Notes under the pieces: generated by a model
Told to the model about the DNA's origin: nothing
Database searches by the model: none
The model's input: only the letters and a program-made list of their open reading frames with translations
From: Trichodelitschia bisporula
Taxonomy: Eukaryota > Ascomycota > Dothideomycetes > Phaeotrichales > Phaeotrichaceae
Assembly (NCBI GenBank): GCA_010356995.1
Contig: ML996689.1
Location: 1,267,228 to 1,331,227 of the forward strand
DNA length: 64,000 bases
Direction of reading: 5' to 3'
Shown: positions 47,801 to 58,914 of the stretch, piece after piece
Numbering within the stretch: position 1 is the stretch's first letter
Layout of the letters: each line of letters starts with the position of its first letter
Made by a program: the position numbers and the translations under genes

Positions 47801-48672
47801 GATCTCTAACACCTAGGCAATCGGACCATCGTTCCGTCATGGTGTTTTCAATCTCAATTCCAATGGCAACAAAAGTGCGAGCTTGAGCCCACCGCTCTTT
47901 CCCTCTTCTACTATTTTCCGATCTTCTTCCTCCTCACTTTTTGTTCGTTCCTCACTTCGTTCCGACTCTCCTTCCCTACCCCACTTTCCAATATCACACA
48001 TCCTCACATCCTCCCATCCTCCACATATCCATCTCCCGATTAATTCCTCCGTCATTGTCATCTGCTACCTGATCAACTTCCCCCCTGCTCTACCAAAACA
48101 CCTATCCCTCCCCCGCCTCTCTAACCGTGCGGACTACTGTTTGACCCATCCAATCCACTCTCCGTCNNNNNNNNNNTTGGGTAGCTAGTTAGCCCTGCGA
48201 CCTGCAGACACCGCACCGCCTTCCCGCTGCCAGCGCCCGAGATACTTCTTGTGCTACGCTTCCGTTAGCATCTCACTATTCTCACTATCCCTCGCTGCCC
48301 ATCCCGGCGCCTTCCCGGCTCCCGCTCTTCCCCGCCAACCGCCATCCCGGACCTTTTTCTTCCTTGCTTTGCTGGCAGGTTGCCTCGCCTTTCGGCCAAT
48401 TGCATTGTCACCTATTCTCTCTTCTTATGTGCCTATAAACCCCCCCACCACCGTCGGACTCCAACACGCCCCTCACATACCTCAACCACTCTTCTCTCAC
48501 CACCTCTCCCCGCCACATTATCGTCGACTGCAATCTTCGATTATTCATGACCGGCTCTTCGACACTTCGCTCATAACACTACGACGCTCTCGAGTTCTTG
48601 ATAGGTACCACTGGGTACCCCTGAGCTCATACGCAGGAAATTTGTCCCGCAATCGTTAGAGCAGCAGTCAAA
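38814..48672. other. Gene-poor region of about 9.9 kb
   Basis: I find no gene with a recognisable domain, conserved start or intron pattern. The longest open frames (for example 41241-41900 plus, 43102-43674 minus, 46029-46490 plus) overlap others on the opposite strand and show mixed, domain-free composition. I do not see terminal repeats, a transposase or reverse-transcriptase motif, or obvious C-to-T decay. The right end, 47.9-48.67 kb, is strongly C/T-rich and probably the promoter and leader of the MFS gene. Confidence 0.4.
48167..48176. other. Assembly gap (10 N)
   Basis: Ten consecutive N bases. The true gap size is unknown. It lies in the presumed 5' region of the MFS transporter gene. 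Confidence 0.99.
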
Positions 48673-50697
48673 ATGATTTTCCGGAGGAACAGCATGTCGA
48701 CCAAACAGTCGACGACACCGTTCCCGTGGCGCCAGCTGATCATCCTCTGTATGTGCCCCATTCCCTTTGTGTTGCGAATCGTCACGTTCTGTTGTTGCTA
48801 GAGAGACCCTTGCCAACCAATCGCAGCGCTGTGCCGGATATGTGAGCCAATCGCTTTCATGTCAATCTTTCCGTACAGTTACTTCATGCTCAAGTCTTTC
48901 AATGTCGATGAACGTTACCTCGGTTGGTACGTCGGGTTGGTCACGGCGGCTTTCGCCTTCGCCGAGTGTCTCGCTGGGCCCTTCTGGGGTCGGCTGAGCG
49001 ACCGCATCGGACGCAAGCCTGTCTTGCTAACCGGTCTGCTTGGAACGGGCATCAGCATGCTGCTTTTCGGATTTGCAACGAACCTTTGGACGGCTTTGAT
49101 CGCACGTGCCGTTGGTGGGCTGCTGAATGGGTAAGGCTTTCATTGTGCTGCTGTGAGAAATTTGCTGACCCCGGTTAGTAATATTGGTGTCTTAACCACC
49201 ACTGTTGCGGAAGTCGTGACGGTTGAGGCTCATCAGCGTAAGTTTTCGGTTCAAGATCATGAGCGGCATCTAAATTTTGATAGCGCGGGCGTTTGCCATC
49301 ATGCCTTTCGTTTGGTGCCTTGGGTAAGGCCTTCCCTTGATTGTACACCCACAATCTGACTGACCTGCAGAACTATTGTTGCGGGTGTCCTCGGTGGCAC
49401 GCTAGCTGAACCTGTCAAGAGCTATCCCGGCTATTTCAAGGCTGGAGGCTTATTCGACCGTTATCCGTATCTGCTGCCAAACCTGGTGTGCACGGGAGTG
49501 GTGATCTTCAGCTTCAATGTTGGCCTCTTTTTCCTTGGCGAGACCCATGAAGACAAGCTCAACCGCAAAGATGTTTGTCTCTCCGTTGGAAATCGGTTCC
49601 TCGCTCTATTTAGTGTGAATGTCAAGCTTCCATGTGAGGAGGAGCCGCAGGCCCTGGATGAGAAGGATGAGAAGGATGAGAGATGCATGGGATACTCCGC
49701 CAATTCCCGCTTCCTACCCAACATCTCAGCCCCCTGTTCGGCACAGAGTTCGGTCATCGGGAACGGGTGCAAGGATATCAAGAATCCGTCGTGGCTCAAG
49801 GGTTTCACCAGACAGGTGTTGTACGTCGTTGTGAGCGTCGGTTTCTTGGCGTTGTGAGTTGCCATTCCCAAGGGGATGAAGGAAGCTGCTAATGCATCTA
49901 GTCACACCATTACGTTTGAGCAACTGATGCCCGTACTTTTCAGCATGCCGGAGTCTACGACGAGGCCTGAACTTCCGTTCAAGTTCGTTGGTGGATTCGC
50001 ACTATCCACAACAACGATCGGCATCATCCTGTCATGCCAGGGCGTTCTTCAGATGCTGGCGCAAATCTTCCTGTTCGAAGCCGTCAGTGCACGGCTCGGA
50101 TCGCTGATGACCTTCCGGATCGTCGCCTTCGGCTACCCGCTGCTGTACTTTTGCGTTCCGTACCTGGCCCTGCTGCCCACTACTCTCCGTGGTCTCGGGA
50201 TTTTCCTGGTGCTCGTGTGCAAGGTTACCGGCCAGGCGCTTTCCTACCCCTCGCTTAACATCATGCTGGCCAATGCTACCGACAAGCGGGTTCTTGGGAC
50301 GGTTATGGGCGTATCCTCGTCGGCCGCGTCGCTAGCTCGCGCACTGGGTCCAATGCTGGCGGGTTTGATTCAAGCCGAGGGTCTGAAGATAGGGTACTCC
50401 GGTTTCTCTTGGTGGTGGTGCTCCATCGTCTCCGTCGTTGGCGTGGTGGTGAGCTTGAAGTTGGAAGATACTGGATCCCGCAACAAATCCCGCAACAAGT
50501 CTCGCTGGCAACGATCGGGTGACGGAAGCGACGAGGAAGAGGCCTTGCTTCCCGAGAACTACGAATATGGCTCACTGGCATCCCGTCTGGTACCGGATGC
50601 CGGAAGTACCATTGGCGATGATGCCGAGTCATGTGTTTCGACGCTCGTCGGTGATGAGGACAACCACACGGCCACCGAGGCCGGGAGCAAGTGCTAA
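48673..50697 (+). CDS. MFS transporter (DHA1-like drug/metabolite:H+ antiporter)
   Basis: Proton-driven export or vacuolar transport of small molecules is likely; the substrate cannot be told. CDS is join(48673..48748, 48827..49130, 49179..49237, 49284..49323, 49371..49853, 49902..50697), 585 residues. The N-terminus leads into LCRICEPIAFMSIFPYSYF (first helix). The MFS motif A GRLSDRIGRKPVLLTG lies between helices 2 and 3, and NGNIGVLTTTVAEVV covers helix 4. A hydrophilic loop of about 100 residues separates the two six-helix halves, and the second half carries helices such as GIILSCQGVLQMLAQIFLF and VMGVSSSAASLARALGP. The C-terminal tail is acidic and Ser-rich. Exon 4 is only 40 nt. An internal ATG at 48694 is an alternative start that would drop seven residues. 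Confidence 0.9.
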
Positions 50698-52357
50698 CAG
50701 AGCCAACCTTGTGCCGCTTCAGTTCTTCCTTGACTTCTCCTTTGTCTGGTCTTAAAGCGCGTTACGGCATTTAATAAGGTCTCTTTCTTCCTTCCCTTTC
50801 TGGTCATGCGTTTCGCGTGGGCGCTTCAAGAGCTGGGCCCGGGGCAAACCCGGGCAGGATTTTCCAACGTTTCATTGTTAACGCTTTTCGCATCAAATGG
50901 GCGCTGGGATTTGGACTTAGAGCTTGGGATGAAAAGACAGATTAGATCGGGAGGAACACAGTGAGTGGTATCGGAGCATACCCTCGAGGCATGGGACTGG
51001 GCTGGGGGGGGGGGGCATCATGGGCACATAACGGGAGGGCCGACTCAGCAAACGGCAGGTTAGGCATATGGAGGGTTTTCGGCGTTGGCTTTTGCTCGTC
51101 TTTTTTTCTTTTGCTCCGACTTCATTTCCTATGGCATGACGTATACCCCCCTTTTTTAAGTAGTACTTTTGCTTCCGGCGAACTTCGCAGTTGCTGAATG
51201 GATTTTAATCGCGGGCTCTTTAGAGCGGAGATTAGGCTGTTTGCAATGGTGATGGCGCGCATTTTTTTGACTGTGGAAGGTTCACGCGCCGTACCTGACG
51301 CTCCCATCGATCTGGTCTCGTGTGGGCTGTAGATCTGTGGCTACAAGACCCCTTTTCCACACATATCGAGGCTCTTCATCGGAAAGTATCGTAAAGGCGG
51401 CGCCCTCCGCCTTGCCTTGCCACGCGGTTTGGGGAGGCCGAATTCTGAAACGCGGCATAGTGCCGACATGCGCGCGGATACCGATCATCTCTGCGGGAAA
51501 GGCGAGGCTGCCCGCGCCAAGCGTCTCGATGAGGAAGGGCTAGCCTGTTTTGAGGGCGAAGCACGGGATGGGGAGCAAGAGATAAGGCGGGCGGAGTGGG
51601 TGATTGATTGGTTGGTGCGGGCGGGGGCGGGGGAGTTGGGCGATGGTGTTGCTAAGCTTGGGGAGGTGCTGATGGGATTGTGAGTGGAGAGGAGGGCGAG
51701 GATGAGGGAGATGGGAGGGCGAGGATCGAGATGGCCGAGTGGCGGGTAAAGGGAGGGGGATGTGGGGGGAGGAAGGTTATGCGGAGAGAGAAGGGTTTGC
51801 AGGTCGCGATGGGGTGGTGATGGCATCCGCTTTTGGTGGAGCTTCTTCGCTTCCTCTCTTCCAGAGCTGAGGGGTAGAGAATAATAATATCCAGTGGGAG
51901 AAGCTACTACAGTGTGCACTACTGCAGTATTCGAAGATAGTCTCCTTTCCCCTCTCCCAGCTAAACGCTTCCCCTCGGCTCTCTCCCATCAAACCATCCA
52001 CCCGCCGTGCGGGAATTTCATCCAACCTTCAAAACCATCCCCCACCTCTCCCCTCCAAACGCGCCCAAGCTCCACCCGTGCCCAGGCCCGCCCTCTCCCC
52101 CCCCCCCCCCCCGCTCCCCATCAGCAACGACCTCCACTCCGCCGCGCCCACCGCCGGCGCAAACCCAAACCACCTCAATCTCTCCCCGCGTCCATATTTT
52201 TTCGACGTCGAACCATCCGCCAACGTCATCTTCAATCCCATATCGACTACCGCATAGCTGAGCTTGCATCGGAGAGCTCCCGCGCCTCCCTTTGGTCGCC
52301 CGAACCCCCACTCCGCAACCAACAACGCAACCCGCACACCACACCCCCAATGCCCCC
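50698..52357. other. Intergenic, upstream region of the Zn2Cys6 gene
   Basis: About 1.7 kb, no gene supported. It contains a G12 run near 51004-51015 and a C16 run at 52097-52112. The right part is C/T-rich and probably the leader of the regulator gene. Confidence 0.4.
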
Positions 52358-55300
52358 ATGAACCCCCTCCCAGCTTCGCCGCCCTCGCGCGCGCCGGCCC
52401 TCGCTGGCACCAAGCGTGCACGCCGACCCTCGAACGGCAGCGGCGCCACGCAAGTAGGAATTACAGGCGACGGGCCGGGCGGCGCATCGCCATCGGGAAC
52501 AGGGTCCGCAACCGCTGCTGCAGACGCAGCGAGCGCATTCCGCAACGTCTCGGCCTGTAACCGGTGTCGACTACGCAAGAACCGTTGTGACCAGAAGCTG
52601 CCGGCCTGCTCGGCGTGTGAGAAGGCGAGGGTTAGGTGTGTGGGGTACGATCCTATTACGAAACGGGAGATACCGAGGAGGTGAGTTGAGTTGATGATGG
52701 GGCCCCGGTGTGCGGGGAGCTGATGGGTGTAGTTATGTGTATTACCTCGAGGCACGTGTTGGATACCTGGAGGGCTTGTTGACTGCGAACAATATCCACT
52801 ACAACCCGCCGGAGGACTTCGTGCTCCTCCCTTCCGCCGCCGATGATGCGCGACCTACGGCCCCGCTCGCTGCGGCGCTCAAGCCTGCGCCTACACCCGT
52901 TGCTCCCTCCGGACCCCCCGCAGACCCTTCCGCCCAGGAACGCGAAAAGGTCAACACGATCCTCAGCTCCGCATCGCGAATTGCGGTTGAAGGCGCCTCC
53001 GATAGCCGCTTCCTGGGCTCCACGTCCGGCATCTCCTTCGCGCGCGTCGTCTTCGCCGCCGTCAAGAGCAGCGTCTCGGGCACGCCCTCCGAGCGGGCAG
53101 GCATGCGCCCCTCGAAACCGCTCCCGGGCGGTGCCGCCGGCGCCGCAGCCACAGCAGCCGGCGGGACGACATCCTCGATGCGCGACTCCTTCTTCGGCCT
53201 CCAAACCAAGCCGACTATCAAGCCCGCCCCGTTCCCGAGTAAAGAAACGGGGGCCAAGCTCGTGGAGCTCTATTTCGAGCATGCGAATCCGCAGATCCCG
53301 ATACTGCATCGCCCGGAGTTCATGCGCATGTTTGAGCACGTGTATGCACAGCCGGAGGCCGATCGTACGGCCCGCGAGCTGTATATGCTGAACATTGTCT
53401 TCGCGATCGGGGCTGGCATAATCGTAGGCACGAGTCCGGAGGCCGCGGCACGGGAACGCGGTGGGGGGCGCGACGAGCGTGCGCCCGTCCCTCGTGCCGT
53501 GGGCTCGCCGTCCGGCCACAAGAAGCGCAAGGTGCTCGTGACCGACGAGCAGTGCCAGCCGGAGGAATACCACGCCAGCGCCATCGTGCACCTGGAGGCC
53601 TTCCTCAACTCGGCCAACGCGGGCGATCGCGCCGACGGCATCGGCGCTTCGCTCGAGGAACTACAGGCCGTGTTGCTGCTCGCTGGGTTCGCTCTGCTGC
53701 GCCCCGTAGCTCCGGGACTGTGGTATATCATCGGCGTGGCGGTGCGGTTGGCGGTTGATCTAGGGTTGCATTCGGAGGACGCGGTGGATGTGCACACGAA
53801 GACGTTTGGGGCGGAGGAGGCGAGGAATGGGGTCCCGGCGCCGACGAACGGGACGGCGAGGCTGCATCTTGTGCGGGTGAGGAGTTCGGGCCGGAGGCAG
53901 TATATTCTGGATTTTAGGAGGAGGCTTTGGTGGTGCGTTTATTCCTTCGACAGGCTGGTGAGCACGTGCGTCGGCCGCCCGTTCAGCATTACGGACCAGG
54001 TCATCACGACTGAGTTCCCCTGCATGTGGGACGATGAATACATCACGCCCCACGGGATACAGCGGCCGGACGCCGGACGCGAGCGACCTAGCTACAAACT
54101 CGTTGCGCAGCACTATTTCCGCCTCCGGCTGTTGCAGAGCGAAATGCTGCAGGTGCTCCAACATCGCCAGGCCAGCTTCGCGCGGGAGCGGGGCGTGAAT
54201 GCAGACAACGGCTGGATGCACACGCGGCTCCCGTCGCCGTTTTTGAAGGATTTCGACGGAAGCTTCGCCGTCTGGCGCGCGGATATCGACCGTCGACTAC
54301 GGGAGTGGATCGACCAGGCGCCCGGGCAAGCAGATGCAGGTGTCGGCTTCTCGCCCCTCTTTCTCGAGCTGAATTACTGGCAAGCAGTCATCATGCTGTA
54401 CCGGCAGTCTCTCTCCGTACCCCCGGTGCTGGCGGACGAGTTGCGCGCCACGCCGGGGGATGTGGAGAGCCCGACCGTGGTGGGCGCGGAGCAGGAAGAA
54501 GATGAGGATTTGATATTCCTGCGCGTTGCGGAGGCGGGGCAGAAGGTGCTCAAGTTATATCGTCGCTTGCACCGGATTTACCTTGTGAACTACACATTCC
54601 TGGCTACGCACCATTTGTTCATGGCCGGTATTTCGTTTCTCTACGCCATATGGCACTCCCCCGTCGTGCGCTCCCAGCTCGTACGTCCCCCTCCCCCTCC
54701 CCCTCCCTTCCCAACCCACTAACCCCTGAACCTAGACCCTCGACGACGTCGACTTCACCGTCCTAGCCGCAACCTCCGTCCTCGACGACCTCATCGAAAA
54801 ATGCCCACCGGCAGAAGCCTGCCGCGACGCCTTCGTACGCATGTCCAAAGCCACCATCAAAATGTGCCTCAGCACCACGGGCTTCGGGTCCCCCTCCCAT
54901 CCCTCCCGCGCCCCGCCCCTGCCCACGCACACCCAGCCTCTCGACCCCGTCCCCCAGCGCCCGACCTTCGATTACGATCTCCGCGACCTGTTTTCCGCGG
55001 AAGAGAGCGCCCAACGCCCGTTTGCCCGCTTCGCGCAGCCGCAGTTCCAGGCCCCGCCGCCGGCGCAGATGCTGAATCCGAGGATTAAGCAGGAGCGTCA
55101 GACATTCCGGCCGAGTCCGAATTTCAGTCAGCCGCCGCCGCAGGGTAGTGTTCCTGGCCCGGCGACGACGGCGGCGGGACCGCAGAGCCCGAGTCCTGCG
55201 CCCACAGCTTTCCAATCATACGAGGGGTTCGATGTGTACCAGGGCGGGGGCCCGAGTCCCTTCTCGGATCTGGATTTCTTGGATCAGGTTTATGCGCCGT

Positions 55301-55473
55301 TGGATGGGAGGAGTGATGCGAGTGGGGGGTATGGGGAGGGGGTTGGGGGAGAGGAGGAGGGGATGGGGATGGGGGGGATGGGGATGGGTTGGGATGGGAG
55401 TTTGGCGAGGTTTAGTGGGGGGGAGGGGGGGGTGGATTTGTTTGAGGGGTTCTTTTTCGGGGGCGGGGTGTAG
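52358..55473 (+). CDS. Zn2Cys6 transcription factor with fungal_trans domain
   Basis: Fungal binuclear zinc-cluster regulator acting on nuclear DNA. CDS is join(52358..52680, 52733..54680, 54736..55473), 1002 residues. The zinc cluster has Cys at 67, 70, 77, 84, 87 and 94 (CX2CX6CX6CX2CX6C), with the basic stretch CNRCRLRKNRCDQ. It is followed directly by CVGYDPITKREIPR and the coiled-coil SYVYYLEARVGYLEGLL for dimerisation. The middle-homology (fungal_trans) domain is visible at WYIIGVAVRLAVDLGLHSED and RRRLWWCVYSFDRLVS. The C-terminal 230 residues are Pro/Gln- then Gly/Met-rich, a likely activation region. The text after the cluster recalls the acu-15/acetate-regulator group, but that is memory and not tested here. 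No target genes lie next to it. Confidence 0.9.
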
Positions 55474-56234
55474 GGGAATTATGGGTGGGGAACGGGAAGG
55501 GAGGGGAAAAGGAGGGCGGGAAGGATTGGAAAAGGGGGATGGGAGGGCGGTGGGGCGAGATATACCCCGGGTTTTCTTTCTTGGCTTCAGGCTGGCTGGC
55601 TGTCTGTTTGGATATGTGGAGGGTACGTTAATGCGGAGGCTACGGTCCGATTTCCGTCGTTTGATGAGCGTCTTATTGCCCACGTTCAAATACCCCCACG
55701 AGAGGAGTTAGCTTGATCGTAATCGATTGTAGACTGTACTCCATGTAGGAGGGAGCTTGATCAAATGCTGGCTAGATGTGTTGCCGATGACAGTGTTTTC
55801 AGAGAGATACACATGGACCTTGAGGTGGTATCACGATTTCTTTGCATACCGTAACCCTTGGGTTGTTCCACCTTATCTTTATCTGATCGTCGGATCATCA
55901 CTGGTGTAAACATGGAAGAAGCATACTAAGGGATATGATGTAATGAGCGCATGATAGAGGGAAGGAGCAAAGGAGGATATTTGGCATCCTGTACCCGTAT
56001 TTAAGACTGAGATTCTCTTCCTCTCTTCAACTTTACTTCATCTTCAGTTTACACAGTTGCCCTTGCACATATTAGAGCCTTGCTCCCATCACAAAGAAGA
56101 GATATGCGCACCAACAGTAGAAGCACAACAGTCGCATCTCCAAAGGCAAAGACCCAGGTCAAAAGAGGTAGCTACATCAAAATCGCACACCCAATAAAAG
56201 CCAACAGGTATCCCAGACGCCGTCCCTTATATTC
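55474..56234. other. Convergent spacer
   Basis: About 0.76 kb between the stop codons of the zinc-cluster gene and the repeat-rich secreted protein. No gene is seen. Confidence 0.4.
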
Positions 56235-57680
56235 CTAATTCCCCTTTCCCTTCAAAGGCACCGTAACCGCACTCTCAAGCGGCACCACACTCGTACCCAG
56301 CGTAACTTCCGCCCCGACCGGCGCCGCCGTCACCCCCGAAGGCGGCGGCCGCATAGCAGCAAGCGGATTCGCCCCCCCATTCGCAAGACTAAACGACAGC
56401 GCACTGACCGCACTCGCAGCCGGCTCCTCACTCGCCGAGCCTCCCGCCTTCGCATTCCCCTGCTGCTGTGCCTGCGCCGCCGCTGCACTCGCGCTGCTAG
56501 CAACTGTCGCCAGCGTCGTCCCCGTCGTCCCAGCCGGGCCCGGCGCCATCGCGCCCACAACCCCGGGCACACCCGGCACCGCGCCAAACGCCCCAGCGGG
56601 ACACAAACAATTGCAGCTGCACGCTCCCGCCCCTTGGGCACCGGCGGCCGCCGGCGGTGCCGCGGCACCTTGTTGACCCTGTGCCGGTGCCGCCGAGGCT
56701 CCCGGCCCACCGACATTGACCGACACCGTCGTCCCCGGCAATCCCGGTGCCGCCGCGCCCAGACCCGCGTTTTGAGCCCCTTGTTGGCCCTGCGCCGGCG
56801 CCGCACCCGGTGTTCCGCCGACATTAACCGACACCGTCGTCCCCGGCAATCCCGGCGCCGCAGCACCCAAACCAGCGTTCTGCGCCCCTTGCTGGCCCTG
56901 CGCCGGCGCCGCAGCGGGAGCTGCCCCTGGCCCGGCGGGTTTCACCGTTACCGTCGTCCCGGGCAGTCCAGGTGCGGCCGCCGCGTTGCCCTGCCCCTGT
57001 TGCGCGCCCGGCGTGGGCGCAACCGCAGGCGCCGCACCTGAAGCACCCGTCGTGATGGTAATCGTCCCCACTGGACTGGCTGCATTGGCGCCCTGGCCCT
57101 GGTTCGGCAGCGGTACGGGTTGTGCGGCTCCCGGTGCGCCGCCCGGGGATATCGTCACGGTGGGTTGTGGCGGCGCCGGCGGCGGAGCACCTGCGGCTAC
57201 GATGCCCTGGCCTGCTGGCTGTTGCGCTGGTGCCGGGGCGCCGGGTGCGGCAACGGCCTGGGCGCCGGGACCGGCGGGGTTGACGGTGAAGGTGGGCTGG
57301 GGTGGAGCTGCGACACCGACGATGCCTTGTGCTGGGGGGGCGGGCGCGGTGGGGGCCCCGGCGGAAGGTATGGCGGCGGCGACGGCGCCGGAGGGGGCAA
57401 TTGTCACCGTGGGTTGGGGAGGGGCGGGCGCGCCGACGATTTCGTTTTGCGCTGTGTCCGGGGAGGTGTTGTTGGTGTCCTCAGTAGGGGTCGGGTGGGT
57501 ACGTTTCTCGAATTGGGGCACTTCGAGCCCGAGTGCGAGGGCCCAGGGCTCGGCTTGTCGGGCGGGGAGTGAGGATGCTGTCTAGTTTTCGTTGTCAGTT
57601 AGGGGTGTGGGAAGGGGAGGGGAGCGTACAGCGACTGTCCAGAGAGACTGCGCGGCGAGGAGCGCGGTGGGGAGGCGCAT
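56235..57680 (-). CDS. Secreted Pro/Gly/Ala/Gln-rich repeat protein
   Basis: I do not recognise a family. CDS is complement(join(56235..57581, 57630..57680)), 465 residues, with a 48-nt intron after codon 17. The first exon encodes a signal peptide-like start (MRLPTALLAAQSLW). The mature part begins with LPARQAEPWALALGLEVPQFEKR, then becomes almost entirely low complexity. Recurrent units have the form PPQPTVTI, GQGIV and GLPGTTVSVNVGG. Two near-identical 36-residue units (108 bp) are encoded around 56712-56927. A short Cys cluster (CSCNCLCPAGAF) interrupts the repeats, and the C-terminus is LESAVTVPLKGKGN with no GPI signal. A cell-wall-associated or surface protein is plausible. The composition gives a strong frame bias, so antisense open frames here are artefacts. 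Confidence 0.75.
56712..56927 (-). repeat. Two tandem 108-bp coding repeats
   Basis: The stretch gacattgaccgacaccgtcg at 56712 recurs with one change at 56820, giving a 108-bp (36-codon) period within the secreted repeat protein. A more degenerate third unit follows toward 57000. Confidence 0.8.
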
Positions 57681-58914
57681 TGTAGATTGTGGTGAGTGTG
57701 TCTATATGGGATGGGAGGTGAGGGAGCAAAGGCCCGCTTTGCAGTTAGGGGAGGAGTCAACAGCCTCGCCTTTCTAGAACCGAAGCCGTAAAAGTGTAGT
57801 CTAGCAAAGAAAGTCACGATAATCCGAAGTCTATCCCACGGGAGAGGAAAAATTAAGAGAAAGGACAAGAATCACCAGCGGGATAGCGCCCGCACAAAAG
57901 GCACATAAGCTTTCCGCCCAGCCCATGGTCCGCGGCCGCGACATGGCCAAGCGCTCCCAGGTTGCGCACGTCTCAGGCGGTTTCGGGCCCGACTCGGCGT
58001 GAGAGGGTGCTTCACGGGTGTGTGTGCATGTTTCGCGGGGCGGGGGAGAGAGGGACCGGGGGGGGTAGAGGGAGAGAGGGGATGGGACGAGTCGGGAAGG
58101 GAGGATTTGGGATAGGGCTGCTGCTGCTGCTGCTGTGGACTGCGAGATGTGATGAAGGGCCGACAGCGCGAGTCCCGCGGCACGGGGTGTTTCGGCGCGG
58201 TGGCTGAGACGGGGGAGGGGGATTGGGGGGCGGGGGACGGGTTAGGGGTAGGATTAAGGCTATTGCGCTGTGCTGCTATATTCATAGATTAGCTCGAGGA
58301 GCTGTGAGGGCAATTAGTGGGCGATTGGGGTGCGCGGTGTTAAGATTGGCACTGTTGACGATGCGTGCGGTGAGAGGTGTGGTCGGGGTGAAGTCGGCGG
58401 GATCGGGCACCCCGGTCCGCCGCCACGCCGCCCTGATCCCGGCCCGAAAACGACGAAAATTATCGGAGCCGGGGTTGCGCAAGGCACATATCAACGATTG
58501 AAAGGTACAAGCTTCTCGAGCTAGCGGCGCTGCAAGAGCATCGCTTCTCTCTTCGGATTGAATAGCACGAGCTGGATAGAGTATGCGATCTGTGCCGAAG
58601 CACGGAGTCCACATCATCACTCACCCCGCCTTTGCGCCGTGAATCGTACTTCCAACGGACCTTAAGATCGCCGGCACAGGCCTACCGTAGTAGACCGCAC
58701 GGGACATGTGCGTTCGGTGTGTTGACCAGCCCGTGGCCGGTCTGAGTTTCCGGCTTCGGACGTAACATAATGCAAGCCGAGGCCGAAGATTCGGGTGGCG
58801 GATATTTCCATTGGCAGACGGGGGAGAGAATAAGATTAATAGGGATAAGAATACGCATTCGTTCAGGGATATCATGGACAGCCTCCCAAACAGATAACCA
58901 CAGGACAAACGCAC
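57681..58914. other. Intergenic
   Basis: About 1.2 kb between the secreted-protein start (leftward) and the stop of the IQ-motif gene (leftward). It contains a short CTG run near 58119. No gene is supported. Confidence 0.4.

Noticed and set aside
38814-48672. Search for transposon, CRISPR-like or biosynthetic cluster features
   Set aside because: No terminal repeats, regular spacers, polymerase, transposase or synthase motifs could be recognised by eye.
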